A DNA stretch of 64,000 nucleotides from Clostridium sp. BJN0013 (GCF_040939125.1 NZ_CP162495.1:4030001-4094000), one strand, 5' to 3'. Shown: positions 8,712 to 18,928, numbered from the stretch's first letter. Translations and numbers: made by a program. Notes: generated by a model not told the origin, from the letters alone.

Positions 8712-8786
8712 TGGTGACCCCTAGGAGAATCGAACTCCTGTTACCACCGTGAAAGGGTGGTGTCTTAACCGCTTGACCAAGGGGCC
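8712..8786 (-). tRNA. tRNA-Glu (anticodon TTC), copy 2
   Basis: A 75-nt cloverleaf with TTC anticodon and encoded CCA. It is the first gene of the operon after the promoter. Confidence 0.97.
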
Positions 8787-8828
8787 TCTACTTATGCATC
8801 AAACCTATCCAGCGGTCCGACATAGTCT

Positions 8829-8857
8829 ATAATACAAAATATTTTCCAAAGTGTCAA
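8829..8857 (-). promoter_or_regulatory. Strong sigma-A promoter of the tRNA operon
   Basis: On the minus strand TTGACA (8852-8857), a 17-bp spacer and TATTAT (8829-8834) form a near-consensus promoter about 35 bp before the first tRNA-Glu. Confidence 0.85.
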
Positions 8858-8992
8858 CACTTTTTTTTATATTCTTAAATATCTTTTTCTATATTTCTAC
8901 CAAGGACCTTATATATCAACACTTTACGCTAATTTGAAAATTATATAAGTTTTTATTTACGCCGAATTAAAATCAAGATTTTAGCTTGTACT

Positions 8993-9364
8993 CTATCTTC
9001 GGGAAAGTTCAACAAGTGCACATCCCTCTACAAAATTTATTCTATTATTATTACAAAAACTCAATATTTCATCACTTTCTGCGCCAGGTTGTATTAATAT
9101 TTTATCTATTCCCAATTTACTGGCTTCCTTAACCACATGTATTCCTATTGCAGGATTTATACATAAATCTAGTACATTTATACTAAAAGGCACCTCTGCC
9201 AAAGATTTATAAGCACCTCCTTCAAAACTTTTAGGGTTTACCCCTGCTACATTAAATTCATTATCTTTTAGCGAATTCAATATCTTAAAAGCATATTTTT
9301 TATTATTAGCCACATTACCAGCTACCACCCAATTTTTATAATTCAAAAATTCAGAAGCTACCAT
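8993..9364 (-). CDS. CoA-binding domain protein (YccU-like)
   Basis: This small Rossmann-fold protein has the CoA_binding domain found in YccU and succinyl-CoA synthetase alpha: NWVVAGNVANNKKYAFKILNSL, then NPKSFEGGAYKSL and VLDLCINPAIGIHVVKEASKLG. The length of about 123 aa is normal. I start at the ATG at 9362-9364 because AAAGGAGA lies at the right distance. The frame is open 14 codons further upstream but those precede the ribosome binding site. The function in the cell is unknown. Confidence 0.85.
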   Translation of the reverse strand: MVASEFLNYKNWVVAGNVANNKKYAFKILNSLKDNEFNVAGVNPKSFEGGAYKSLAEVPFSINVLDLCINPAIGIHVVKEASKLGIDKILIQPGAESDEILSFCNNNRINFVEGCALVELSRR

Positions 9365-9489
9365 AAGTGTCTCTCCTTTTACTTCTAATTTAATTATATT
9401 ATACACAAATTTAAAATAAATATATGATTTTTAATATAAACTATATAAAAAAAAATATAAGTAAGCTAAAATATATTTGTTGTAATACA

Positions 9490-9633
9490 TTTATCCAAAC
9501 GCAGATTAGCTAATACTCCCTTCTTCAAAGGGAGATAAACACTGCTACGCGCCTGGATAAGTTCTTTTAAGGTTCAGATGGAGATAAACATTTTTCATAA
9601 GCAAACTCCACCTGAACTTAAGAATCACTTGAT
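9490..9633 (-). repeat. Dispersed structured repeat, copy A
   Basis: In minus orientation this begins ATCAAGTGATTCTTAAG, then a hairpin with arms TTCAGGTGGAG and CTCCATCTGAA, then AAAGAACTTATCC ... GGATAAA. The TTATCC and GGATAA ends can pair and enclose a second hairpin (CTCCCTT/AAGGGAG). It shares order and motifs with copies at 19858, 26336, 59676 and 61642. It holds no open reading frame. Confidence 0.8.
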
Positions 9634-9655
9634 TTTAACTTAGGGAGGTATATTT

Positions 9656-10885
9656 TTGTTTCATGAAATAATGATAATTGGTGCTGGTGCTTCCGGTATA
9701 ATGGCTTCAATTACTGCAAAAGACAATGGAAAAGATGTAGGAATTCTAGAATCACAAAAAAGAATTGGGCAAAAATTATTATCAACTGGAAATGGTAGAT
9801 GTAATATAACTAATAGAAATATAAATTATTCTAGGTATCACAGTAAAAATCCTGATTTTTTTAAGGATACTTTAGATAATTTTACTCTAAATGATACAAT
9901 TAAATTTTTTAATTCTCTAGGATTACCCCTTACAACTTTAGAAAACGGTAAGATGTATCCACTTTCACTTCAAGCGTCCTCTGTACTAGACATACTAAAG
10001 ATGGCTCTTGAAGATAGAGATATTCCTATTTATTTAAATTCTGAAGTTAAAGATGTTATTCCTACTAAAAAATATTTTAAAATATTTTGTCAGGATGAAA
10101 TATATGAATGCAAAAAAATTATTTTATGTACTGGAGGTAAATCCGCTCCTAATACTGGATCTAATGGTTCTGGTTTTAATATATGTAAAAAATTAGGTCA
10201 TAACATAATTCACCCTATTCCTGCTCTGGTACAGTTAAAGCTGGACTACAATCGCTTAAAAGCCCTTTCAGGAGTGAAATTTAATGGCAGTGTAAACTTA
10301 CTGATAGATAATAAAATAAAAGAAAAGGATGAAGGTGAATTACTATTTACTGATTATGGGATATCAGGTCCTCCTATACTGAATATAAGCGGCACGGCCT
10401 CTTATAATTTGCTCAATAAAAGGTTAGTTGAACTAGAAATTGATATGCTTCCAAACTTCAATAAAGAGGCATTAATAGAGTTTTTAGAAAATCATTGGGG
10501 AATTTTTAATTATAGAAGTATCTACAATTCTTTAATAGGAATAATAAATAAAAAAGTAATACCTATACTTTTAAATGAAGCTACGGTAAAAAATATCCAT
10601 AAGCCCTGTGATGAATTAACCTGGAGAGAGAAAAATAATATATATAAATTAATTAAATCCTGGAAGTTCAAAGTATATGATACCAATTCCTTTAAAAATT
10701 CACAAGTTACTTCTGGTGGTATTGATTTATGCGAAATAAACCCAAAAACCCTAGAGTCTAAAAAGATAAAAAATTTGTATTTTGCTGGAGAAGTATTAGA
10801 TGTATATGGAGATTGTGGCGGTTTTAATCTACAATGGGCCTGGAGTTCTGGATTTATGACAGGAAAAAGTGCTGCTGAAAAATAA
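9656..10885 (+). CDS. HI0933-family FAD-dependent oxidoreductase (YtfP/BaiN-like)
   Basis: A 409-aa flavoprotein of the HI0933/YhiN family. The FAD-binding IIGAGASGIMASI is at about residues 6-18, the family signature STGNGRCNITN at about 44-54, and the C-terminal GGFNLQWAWSSG closes the second FAD motif. Its substrate is not established; BaiN has been linked to bile-acid dehydroxylation but the family is broader. Translation starts at TTG (9656-9658), supported by GGGAGG 9 bp upstream. Confidence 0.88.
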   Translation: MFHEIMIIGAGASGIMASITAKDNGKDVGILESQKRIGQKLLSTGNGRCNITNRNINYSRYHSKNPDFFKDTLDNFTLNDTIKFFNSLGLPLTTLENGKMYPLSLQASSVLDILKMALEDRDIPIYLNSEVKDVIPTKKYFKIFCQDEIYECKKIILCTGGKSAPNTGSNGSGFNICKKLGHNIIHPIPALVQLKLDYNRLKALSGVKFNGSVNLLIDNKIKEKDEGELLFTDYGISGPPILNISGTASYNLLNKRLVELEIDMLPNFNKEALIEFLENHWGIFNYRSIYNSLIGIINKKVIPILLNEATVKNIHKPCDELTWREKNNIYKLIKSWKFKVYDTNSFKNSQVTSGGIDLCEINPKTLESKKIKNLYFAGEVLDVYGDCGGFNLQWAWSSGFMTGKSAAEK

Positions 10886-10898
10886 TTCACCAGCTCTT

Positions 10899-11648
10899 TT
10901 ATTTTTTTTGTAAAACAGCTTCTATAGCAGATAACTTTTTACCTTCTTTATCTACAATTTCATGTAGAGATATGTACCCTTCATCTTGTTTCTTTAATTC
11001 AGTGTATATTGTTATATTTTCACCATACAGAGCTTCTTTTTCATAAGTTATGTTTAAATTTTTTATAGAATAGTTAAGTACTATATCTAAAGGAATAGTT
11101 TCTATCATCCAATCCACATATTTAACATTATTAACATGCCTATTAGTATCTATGTCACTGTATCTTACTTTAAAACTTTTTTCTATGGAAAATTTTTTCG
11201 GTAACTTTATTTTTTTGACATACAATAATTCCTTATTTTTTTCGCTTATACCATACATTTCATACATATCTTCAGTTATTCTAAGTATTTTACGTCTATC
11301 AATATCTATTAAAATCCACACAGAGTCTGCACCAGCTATAATATTACCTTCTTTATCCAAAACCTCAAAAGTTCTATAGGCATAGAACTTTTTAAAAGAG
11401 CAAGCTTTAGTTCTCACAGTAATTTTTTCACCATAATGGGGGTATCTATCTATATGTATATTCCACTTGTAGAGAACCCAAGCTATACCTTTCTCTTTTA
11501 AATACTCAAGACTCCCTCCTATGACCTGAGAATGTTTTGTAGCTATATCTCCAAAATAATTTATAAGACTTGTTACAAGTAATCTTCCCTTAAAATCTAT
11601 TTCATAATATTGAACCTCATATTCTTTTTCAAAAGTTGATTTTTCCAA
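10899..11648 (-). CDS. Acyl-ACP thioesterase (FatA/FatB-like double hotdog)
   Basis: Hydrolyses acyl-ACP to free fatty acid in the cytoplasm. The 249-aa protein carries two hotdog halves: EVQYYEIDFKGRLLVTSLINYFGD at the start and FKVRYSDIDTNRHVNNVKYVDWM near residue 155. The Asn-x-His-x-Asn arrangement (NRHVNN) matches bacterial relatives of plant FatA/FatB. It is a single gene with its own leader. In a clostridium with the FabT/FabK pathway it could release fatty acids during lipid turnover; the chain-length preference cannot be read from sequence. Confidence 0.86.
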   Translation of the reverse strand: MEKSTFEKEYEVQYYEIDFKGRLLVTSLINYFGDIATKHSQVIGGSLEYLKEKGIAWVLYKWNIHIDRYPHYGEKITVRTKACSFKKFYAYRTFEVLDKEGNIIAGADSVWILIDIDRRKILRITEDMYEMYGISEKNKELLYVKKIKLPKKFSIEKSFKVRYSDIDTNRHVNNVKYVDWMIETIPLDIVLNYSIKNLNITYEKEALYGENITIYTELKKQDEGYISLHEIVDKEGKKLSAIEAVLQKK

Positions 11649-11754
11649 TATTCTCCCCCCTATAATATCTTCAAAATTAATATTAATTTTAAAGGCACTA
11701 TTTTTTATTATACCTTATTTTATAACATAATTTTTATTTTTTCTATAGAATAAA

Positions 11755-11810
11755 AATTTCACCTTTAAATAAATTTTAAAAATTAATAGAATTTATTTAA
11801 AGGTGAAATT
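11755..11810 (-). terminator. Terminator of purA
   Basis: A perfect 21-bp stem (11755-11775 with 11790-11810) around a 14-nt loop. On the minus strand it is followed by TTTTTATTC, just after the purA stop codon. Confidence 0.8.
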
Positions 11811-11814
11811 CAAA

Positions 11815-13101
11815 TTACATATTATTCAAATTTATTGTTTGATCTCTTCCTGGTCCTACAGAAACTATGGATATTTTTGTATTAGTAAACTGCTGTATTT
11901 TATCTAAATATTTTTTAGCATTCTCCGGCAATTCATCATATGTCTTAGCATTTTCAATATCTTTATCCCAGCCATCAAATTCTTCATATACAGGCTCACA
12001 TTTGGCTAAATCCTGCAAACTAGCAGGTACATAATCTATAATTTTTCCATTAAATTTATATCCTGTACATACCTTTACCTTTTCAAGTCCCCCTAGAGTA
12101 TCTATTTTAGTAATAGCAAAATTAGTAAGTCCTGAGACTCTACTACTGGTTTTAAGTATTACAAGATCCAGCCATCCGCATCTTCTAGCTCTTCCTGTAG
12201 TAACTCCATATTCACGTCCACTTTTTCTGATCCAATCTCCTGTATCATCAAAAAGTTCTGTTGGGAAAGGTCCTTTTCCTACTCTTGTGGTATAGGCTTT
12301 TGCAACACCTATGGCACCTGTTATAAGTGTAGGTCCTATTCCTGCACCTATACATACTCCCCCTGCAATGGTACTTGAGGAAGTAACATAGGGATAAGTT
12401 CCATAATCTATATCCAGCAAAGTACCCTGAGCCCCTTCAAATAATACCTTTTTATTATTTCTAATGTTATTATACACCTCTACAGATGTATCCTTAACAT
12501 AAGATACCAGTTTTTTTCTATATCCCATATACTGATCACAGATTGAATCAAAATCTAAAGTTTTTTCTCCATAAACTTTTGTTATTATATCATTCTTAAT
12601 TTTCAAATTCTCTTTCAAATTCTCTTTAAATACATCTTCATTTATAAGATCACAAACTCTTATACCGCTTCTTTCCATCTTATCTGTATAACAAGGGCCA
12701 ATTCCTTTTCCAGTAGTACCTATATCTTTTTTACCTCTGGATCTTTCTTTTATTCCATCTAATACTTTATGATAAGGCATAATAAGCTGAGCCCTGTCAC
12801 TCACTATTAAATTCTCAGGAGAAATATCTACTCCCACTTTTTCTAAATAATCTATTTCCTGAAATAATGCCTCTGGATCAAGTACTACCCCGTTTCCTAT
12901 TATATTTACTTTATCTTTATAAAGTATTCCAGATGGTATAATATGAAGTTTATATTCATTATCCCCTACCTTAACTGTATGGCCTGCATTATTACCGCCT
13001 TGAAACCTGACAACTACATCCACATCTTTTGCAAGATAATCTGTCATTTTACCTTTTCCTTCGTCACCCCATTGGGAACCTAAAACAATAAATGCTGACA
13101 T
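11815..13101 (-). CDS. purA: Adenylosuccinate synthetase
   Basis: PurA makes adenylosuccinate from IMP, aspartate and GTP, the first committed step to AMP. The 428-aa protein shows the GTP loop [11 protein letters not shown] at residues 8-18 with catalytic Asp, NNAGHTV with catalytic His near 41, [10 protein letters not shown] near 128, and [13 protein letters not shown] near 300. All family motifs are intact. It appears to be monocistronic, with GGGGAGGAAA before the ATG. Confidence 0.98.
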   Translation of the reverse strand: MSAFIVLGSQWGDEGKGKMTDYLAKDVDVVVRFQGGNNAGHTVKVGDNEYKLHIIPSGILYKDKVNIIGNGVVLDPEALFQEIDYLEKVGVDISPENLIVSDRAQLIMPYHKVLDGIKERSRGKKDIGTTGKGIGPCYTDKMERSGIRVCDLINEDVFKENLKENLKIKNDIITKVYGEKTLDFDSICDQYMGYRKKLVSYVKDTSVEVYNNIRNNKKVLFEGAQGTLLDIDYGTYPYVTSSSTIAGGVCIGAGIGPTLITGAIGVAKAYTTRVGKGPFPTELFDDTGDWIRKSGREYGVTTGRARRCGWLDLVILKTSSRVSGLTNFAITKIDTLGGLEKVKVCTGYKFNGKIIDYVPASLQDLAKCEPVYEEFDGWDKDIENAKTYDELPENAKKYLDKIQQFTNTKISIVSVGPGRDQTINLNNM

Positions 13102-13207
13102 GAGAATTTCCTCCCCTTTTTTATATAGCCTGAAACTTATAATTAATATAATTTCAATTGTAAAATAATGTTAAAAATTTATAAAAAACTTAATAGAATA
13201 TCTAAAG

Positions 13208-14611
13208 TTATTTATCAACTATATCCCTGGCAACTACTACACCAGTTACAGAAGCTTGCATAAGTCCCCTTGTAATACCAGCTCCATCTCCTATAGCATA
13301 TAAATTTTTTATAGACGTTTCAAATTTATCATTAGTTTCAAATTTACTTGAATAAAATTTAACTTCTACACCATAAAGTAATGTATTTTTGCTGTAAAGC
13401 CCCGGTGCAATATTATTAAAGGCTTTTAATGCTTCAACTATAGAAGTCAAATATCTTTGAGGTAGAACAAAACTTAAATCCCCTGGTACTGCTGATTTCA
13501 GAGTTGGTATAGTAGTAGACTTTCTAAGTCTGGAATAATCAGTTCTTCTACCATTTAATAAATCTCCCAATCTTTGAACCATTATGCCATCTCCAGTAAG
13601 CATATTACCAAGCTTTGCAATATATTTACCATAAGTTATAGGTTGATTAAACGGTTCTGTAAAAGAAGTAGAAACCAACATAGCAAAATTTGTATTTTCC
13701 GTTCTCAATTCCTTTTCTGAATAGCTATGACCATTTACAACCGCTATAGTGCCATCATAATGTTCCTCAGATACAACACCACCTGGATTCATGCAAAAAG
13801 TCCTAACTTTATTATCAAAGGTATCTGAATAGTAAACAAGCTTTGCCTCATATAAATCTTTAGTTAGATGATCCATTATGGAATTAGGTACTTCTACTCT
13901 TACCCCTATATCTACAGCATTATTTGTAGTTTTCAAGTTTAATTTTTTAGATTGAATTGAAAACCATTCCGCTCCACCTCTACCCGGTGCAACTATTACA
14001 TATTTCGCTGAAATCCTTTTTTCTCCTTGCTTATTTTTAACTAAAACTCCTGCCGCTACATTATCTTGTACTAATATATCCTCTACTTCCGTAAGTTCAC
14101 TAAATTCTGTATTTGTATTATTTAAAATATAGTAATACATTTTCTTTAATACTTCATAAGCCAGCTCTGTTCCTAAGTGTCTTACAGCACATTCTATAAG
14201 ACGAATATTATATTTACTTGCTTCATATTTTATTTTATCTACTTTTTCATTGTTTAATCCGTATACAGTTTTATTAGCACCAAAATTTAAATATATATCA
14301 TCACAATATTTTATTAATTCCATGCACTTATCTTCTGAAAAATACTCTAATATTCTCCCTCCCACTTCTGGGCTCAAGGAAAGTTTTCCATCTGAAAAAG
14401 CTCCCGCGCCTGACCAGCCAGAAGTGATACCACAAGGACTACAATTTATGCATTTTCCATTTATTCTTGCGGGACATTTTCTTTTTTCTATACTTCTACC
14501 TTTATCAATTATCAATACGCTTAAATCCTTATTCAATTTTGTAATCTCCAGGGCAGCAAATATTCCTGCTGGGCCTGCTCCAATTATTACAACATCATAT
14601 TTTTCCTTCAA
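13208..14611 (-). CDS. FAD-dependent dehydrogenase, COG2509 type
   Basis: A 467-aa flavoprotein with an N-terminal FAD motif VVIIGAGPAGIFAALE and a Cys-rich segment near residues 46-60 (KCPARINGKCINCSPCG), followed by GWSGAGAFSDGKLSLSPEVGG. The C-terminal IGDGAGITRGLMQA completes the FAD site. This is the uncharacterised NAD(P)/FAD-dependent oxidoreductase family widespread in clostridia. Its substrate is unknown. It is transcribed alone, divergent from the aminopeptidase gene. Confidence 0.85.
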   Translation of the reverse strand: MKEKYDVVIIGAGPAGIFAALEITKLNKDLSVLIIDKGRSIEKRKCPARINGKCINCSPCGITSGWSGAGAFSDGKLSLSPEVGGRILEYFSEDKCMELIKYCDDIYLNFGANKTVYGLNNEKVDKIKYEASKYNIRLIECAVRHLGTELAYEVLKKMYYYILNNTNTEFSELTEVEDILVQDNVAAGVLVKNKQGEKRISAKYVIVAPGRGGAEWFSIQSKKLNLKTTNNAVDIGVRVEVPNSIMDHLTKDLYEAKLVYYSDTFDNKVRTFCMNPGGVVSEEHYDGTIAVVNGHSYSEKELRTENTNFAMLVSTSFTEPFNQPITYGKYIAKLGNMLTGDGIMVQRLGDLLNGRRTDYSRLRKSTTIPTLKSAVPGDLSFVLPQRYLTSIVEALKAFNNIAPGLYSKNTLLYGVEVKFYSSKFETNDKFETSIKNLYAIGDGAGITRGLMQASVTGVVVARDIVDK

Positions 14612-14757
14612 GTAGCATCCCTCCTACAACATGGTATCAAAATTGAATGTTACAGTCAACAAATAATACGAATATTTTTTATAAAATTTCTATCAAAATT
14701 CGTGAAATGATGGTGAAAAAACTGTTCTTTAACTTAAAAAGTTCATATTATCAAAAA

Positions 14758-14790
14758 AATAAGCACTAGCCAACTTGCCAGTACTTATTT
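14758..14790. other. Hairpin in the 395-bp divergent gap 14612-15006
   Basis: AAATAAGCACT (14758-style left arm) pairs with AGTACTTATTT with one mismatch, followed by TTTT on the plus strand. It looks like a small terminator, but no gene in this gap would use it; it may end an antisense or short transcript. The rest of the gap is AT-rich and should hold the two divergent promoters. I see no other gene in it. Confidence 0.4.
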
Positions 14791-15006
14791 TTTAATAAGG
14801 GAGATCTATACTATTTAAAATTTCCGATAAATTCTATATCAATATAATTATTTTATATAATTATTGTGACAATATTATGTCATATATATTAAATAGTTAT
14901 TTACTTTTTTAACATTTTATAAATAATATTTTAACTATAATATTGAATATTTGTAATTTGACTAATAAAATATAAATTAAAATCAAAGTTATTTTTAGGA
15001 GGAATT

Positions 15007-16314
15007 ATGGAAAATTATGAAATTCAAGAAGCAGAAGAGCTTATAAATTATATTTACGAAAGTCCTACCGCATTTCATGCAGTAAAAAATGCTGTAGATC
15101 TGCTTAAAAAATCAGGATTTACTGAAATTAAAGAGGAGAATTCATGGAATTTTAAAAAAAGTGGAAAATATTTTATAACTAAGAATGATTCTGCACTTAT
15201 AGCTTTTGCAGTGGGAAATGGAGAACTAGAAAAGAATGGATTTCGAGTAATAGGAGCTCACACTGATTCCCCCTGCTTTAAAATAAAACCCAATGCAGAC
15301 ATAAATGTAGAAAATAATTATATAAAAATAAACACAGAAGTATATGGTGGCCCTATACTAAATACATGGATGGATAGACCTCTTGCAATGGCAGGTAGAG
15401 TTGTATTAAAAAGTAAAGATCCTTTTTATCCACATACTAAGCTAATAAATATAGCTAAACCCCTTATGATAATACCTAATCTAGCCATACATATGAATAG
15501 AGATGTAAATTCAGGTATTAAATTAAGTAAACAAAAGCATATGCTTCCTCTTTTAGCCCTTATAAATGATGAGTTTAAAAGCAAATATTATCTCACTGAA
15601 ATTATATGTAAAGAATTATCTGTAGTTAAAGAAGACATTCTTGATTTTGACTTATTTTTATATGAATTTGGGAAGGGGACTATAATGGGGGCTAATAGAG
15701 AGTTTATATCTTCCAGTAGATTAGACGATTTGAGTATGGTATATTCAGGTATAAAATCCATTTCAGATGCTAAAGTCAAAAGTAGCACAAATATAATGGT
15801 ATGTTTCGATAACGAAGAAGTTGGAAGTACTACAAAACAGGGTGCAAATTCTCCCATGCTATTATCTTTATTAGAAAGAATAGCTTTTAATTTAGGTAAG
15901 AATAAAGATGAATTTTATAGGTCTATATCAAAATCTTTTATGGTATCCTGTGACCTGGGGCATGCACTTCATCCAAACTATGTAGAAAAGTCAGATCCGG
16001 CAAATAGACCTATTATAAACAAAGGACCTATTATAAAAATAAGTGCCAGTCAAAATTATACTACAGACGGCATGTCCGGTGCTATATACAAAAACATATG
16101 TAATAAGGCTAATATTCCAGTTCAAATATTTGTAAATCATTCAGATGAAAGAGGTGGTTCAACTATAGGTCCCATTTCCTCCAGTCATATTAATATGACA
16201 TGTGTAGACATGGGTATTCCTATATTATCCATGCATTCTATAAGAGAATTAGCAGGGGTAAAAGATTATGTATATGCAATGAATTCTTTTAAGACATTTT
16301 ATAATTTAAATTAA
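15007..16314 (+). CDS. M18-family aminopeptidase
   Basis: A 435-aa zinc metallopeptidase of the M18 family (aspartyl/aminopeptidase I) that removes N-terminal residues from peptides in the cytoplasm. Metal ligands are visible in GAHTDSPCFKIKP near residue 92, DNEEVGS near 260, SCDLGHALHPNY near 315, and the C-terminal HSDERGGSTIGPI near 380. AGGAGG sits 6 bp before the ATG. The gene is monocistronic and ends in a bidirectional terminator. Confidence 0.94.
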   Translation: MENYEIQEAEELINYIYESPTAFHAVKNAVDLLKKSGFTEIKEENSWNFKKSGKYFITKNDSALIAFAVGNGELEKNGFRVIGAHTDSPCFKIKPNADINVENNYIKINTEVYGGPILNTWMDRPLAMAGRVVLKSKDPFYPHTKLINIAKPLMIIPNLAIHMNRDVNSGIKLSKQKHMLPLLALINDEFKSKYYLTEIICKELSVVKEDILDFDLFLYEFGKGTIMGANREFISSSRLDDLSMVYSGIKSISDAKVKSSTNIMVCFDNEEVGSTTKQGANSPMLLSLLERIAFNLGKNKDEFYRSISKSFMVSCDLGHALHPNYVEKSDPANRPIINKGPIIKISASQNYTTDGMSGAIYKNICNKANIPVQIFVNHSDERGGSTIGPISSSHINMTCVDMGIPILSMHSIRELAGVKDYVYAMNSFKTFYNLN

Positions 16315-16334
16315 CATCTAATACAGAATAAACA

Positions 16335-16381
16335 AAAAATTGTAAGTAAAAATTAAATTTAATTTTATGCTTACAATTTTT
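16335..16381. terminator. Bidirectional terminator between aminopeptidase and citrate synthase
   Basis: AAAAATTGTAAG (16335-16346) pairs with CTTACAATTTTT (16370-16381). The inner sequence AAAATTAAATTTAATTTT is itself palindromic, giving a long AT hairpin with A/T runs on both sides, between converging genes. Confidence 0.75.
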
Positions 16382-16400
16382 AATTAAGGCAAGAAATAGT

Positions 16401-17750
16401 CTACCTATCCTCTAAAGAAATATAATTTCGTCTTCTAGAAACACATTTAAAAGCGGGTCTGACAATTTTACCATTATTTATAATTTCTTCAATACGATGT
16501 GCACTCCAACCTACTATTCTTGAAATAGCAAAAATAGGTGTATACATTTCAATTGGTATGTCAAGCATTCTATATACAAAACCAGAATAAAAGTCAACAT
16601 TTGCACTGACATTTTTATTAACCTTTGACAGATTTTTCATTAGCCTAGATGCTATATGTTCTACTTTTGCATAAAGTCTATATTCATCTTCTAAACCTTT
16701 TTCCTTAGCAAGCTTTTCTACATGCTTTTTAAAAATAACCGCTCTTGGATCTGAAATAGAATATACAGCATGTCCTATTCCATAAATAAGACCAGACCTG
16801 TCAAATGCTTCCTTGTTAAGCAATTTGGTAAGATAATTTTCAATTTCTTCATCATCATCCCAATCCCTTAAATTCTCTTTCATATCACTAAACATCTCAA
16901 CTACTTTAAGATTTGCCCCTCCATGTCTTGGTCCTTTTAAAGAGCCAAGAGCTGCTGCAATTACTGAATAAGTATCTGAACCTGAAGATGTTACAACATG
17001 GGTAACAAAAGAAGAATTATTACCTCCTCCATGTTCAGCATGAAGTACTAAGGCAAGATCTAAGAGCCTAGCTTCAAGTTTAGTATATTTACAGTCATTT
17101 CTAAGCATATGCAAAATATTTTCAGCAGTACTTAAATGTGGTTCAGAACTGTGAATAATAAGACTCTTATTTTTATGATAATGAGAAAAAGCATGGTATC
17201 CATAAACACCAATTAAAGGGAAACAAGCTATAAGTCTAATACACTGTTTCAATACATTATCTATGGAAGTACTATCTGCATTATCATCAATACTGTAAAG
17301 AGCCAGTACACTTCTTGCCATTGAATTCATTATATTTTTACTTGGCATTTTCAATATCATATCACGAACAAAATCCTCAGGTAAATTCCTATACTTTGAA
17401 ATAAGTTCTGTAAATTCATTAAGTTCTTTCTTATCAGGCAGCTCACCAAAAAGCAATAAATAACAAACTTCTTCAAAACCAAAACGATCATCTTTTAAAA
17501 AACCATTGACAATATGTTGTATATTAATACCTCTATACATTAAACTGCCAGGAATGGGAATAACTTCATTTTCATCTATAATGTATGAATGGACTTCTCC
17601 AATTTCTGTTAATCCTACAAGTACTCCCCTACCATCTGCATCTCTAAGACCACGTTTAACTTGATATTTATTATATAATTCCGGATCAATAGAATTCTTT
17701 AACTTTTTAGATAGATTTCGCTCAAATTTTTCTAAATCCACATTATCCAT
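16401..17750 (-). CDS. Citrate synthase (Si-type fold)
   Basis: Condenses acetyl-CoA and oxaloacetate to citrate. The 449-aa protein contains the catalytic His regions LHAEHGGGNNSSF (about residue 238) and YGIGHAVYSISDPRA (about 318), and the Asp of ANVDFYSGFVY (about 383). It is somewhat longer than the common 370-430 aa form, with an N-terminal extension before the conserved SLMYRGINI. Si-type citrate synthase is notable because some clostridia rely on an unrelated Re-citrate synthase; whether both exist cannot be judged here. Confidence 0.95.
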   Translation of the reverse strand: MDNVDLEKFERNLSKKLKNSIDPELYNKYQVKRGLRDADGRGVLVGLTEIGEVHSYIIDENEVIPIPGSLMYRGINIQHIVNGFLKDDRFGFEEVCYLLLFGELPDKKELNEFTELISKYRNLPEDFVRDMILKMPSKNIMNSMARSVLALYSIDDNADSTSIDNVLKQCIRLIACFPLIGVYGYHAFSHYHKNKSLIIHSSEPHLSTAENILHMLRNDCKYTKLEARLLDLALVLHAEHGGGNNSSFVTHVVTSSGSDTYSVIAAALGSLKGPRHGGANLKVVEMFSDMKENLRDWDDDEEIENYLTKLLNKEAFDRSGLIYGIGHAVYSISDPRAVIFKKHVEKLAKEKGLEDEYRLYAKVEHIASRLMKNLSKVNKNVSANVDFYSGFVYRMLDIPIEMYTPIFAISRIVGWSAHRIEEIINNGKIVRPAFKCVSRRRNYISLEDR

Positions 17751-17906
17751 AATACATTACCTCACAAATTATTAATTTATAGCCCTACCTATAATTATAA
17801 AGTTTTAATTTTAACATACTAAAAAGTGCTTCTTTATGTTAATATTAATCTTCAAAACAAATAAAAACACATATTAAGGAGCACTAACATAACAATAAAA
17901 TTAATT

Positions 17907-17967
17907 TTCTGTATAATTGAGTGTATTATATAAAATTGTATTATATAATACACTCAATTATACAGAA
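17907..17967. repeat. Perfect 27-bp inverted repeat in the 385-bp gap 17751-18135
   Basis: Arms 17907-17933 and 17941-17967 are exact reverse complements (TTCTGTATAATT... and ...AATTATACAGAA) around a 7-nt loop. It lies downstream of the EcsC gene and upstream of citrate synthase on the same strand. It could be the EcsC terminator, though it is unusually long and AT-only. A weaker inverted pair (AGTGCTTCTTTA at about 17825; GGAGCACT at about 17878) is nearby. No gene is seen in the gap. Confidence 0.75.
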
Positions 17968-18135
17968 GAAAGTTACACTTTTCAATTAATTTTTAATAAT
18001 TAACTTTAATCCACTAAATTTGTAAGGTAATAGCCTGCTGCATTAAATTAATCAAGCAGTTCAATATACTTAAATACCACTGTCACAAAACTGTAATAAA
18101 AATTCAGTTACTTATATGTATTAAACTGCATTTTA

Positions 18136-18864
18136 TCAATTAACAACATGGTCTAAAATCCTAAGTCTATATGCATTCATAGCAGTGTTTCCTAGTTTAT
18201 CCATGAGCTTGTAATTGGCATAAGCGCCCACTACTGCACCAATTCCCGGTACCATTTGAAGCATTTTTGCAATATCGATATAGTCTCTATATTCCTGCTG
18301 GAAAGTTCTCCAGTCAAAATCATCTTTATTCATTGGAAGAGATTTAGAATGATCTTTCCAATGTGATATAATATCATAAATTTCATTTCTTCTCTTTTGA
18401 CTTGAGAATGCTATTTGAAATATATATAAAATATATAACCTTTCCTTATAATTTTTTAAATCAAAACCATAAATTCCTGCTACATCAAATAAAAATTTTA
18501 TCTTTAAACTTAAAAGTATCGGAAAATCTGCTAAACTTAAAAGAATACCCCCTGCTCCAGTTCCTGCTCCACTTAACATTGCAGCTTTTCTGTAAGATTC
18601 TATTTTTTCCCTTACTAGATTTTCTCTATTTTTTAAACTTAAGCTGTGAAGTGGATTTTTTGAAATATACTTGCAAGTAAATATTACTATTTTAACCATA
18701 TTTTTTATGGATCCAGTAATTATGACATTAGCTTTTTCCGGAATAATACCATTTAATTTTTTCTGGATACCCTTAGTAAAATTATTTGTGAAACTGGAAT
18801 TTTGGGTCATTTCCTTCTGCCAAACTAATAATTCTTTTAAAACTTTACTTTCATATGAATTCAT
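18136..18864 (-). CDS. EcsC family protein
   Basis: A 242-aa protein with the EcsC domain: MLSGAGTGAGGILLSLADFP in the middle and the signature PGIGAVVGAYANYKLMDKLG near residue 210. EcsC was named for the Bacillus ecs ABC locus, but here no ABC genes are adjacent, so the function is unknown. Glycine-rich hydrophobic stretches suggest membrane association. ATAAGGAGA precedes the ATG. Confidence 0.85.
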   Translation of the reverse strand: MNSYESKVLKELLVWQKEMTQNSSFTNNFTKGIQKKLNGIIPEKANVIITGSIKNMVKIVIFTCKYISKNPLHSLSLKNRENLVREKIESYRKAAMLSGAGTGAGGILLSLADFPILLSLKIKFLFDVAGIYGFDLKNYKERLYILYIFQIAFSSQKRRNEIYDIISHWKDHSKSLPMNKDDFDWRTFQQEYRDYIDIAKMLQMVPGIGAVVGAYANYKLMDKLGNTAMNAYRLRILDHVVN

Positions 18865-18928
18865 ATATTCTCCTTATAAAAATAAATTTTACAACTATGT
18901 TTAATATACCTCAAAACTTATTTAAGTT

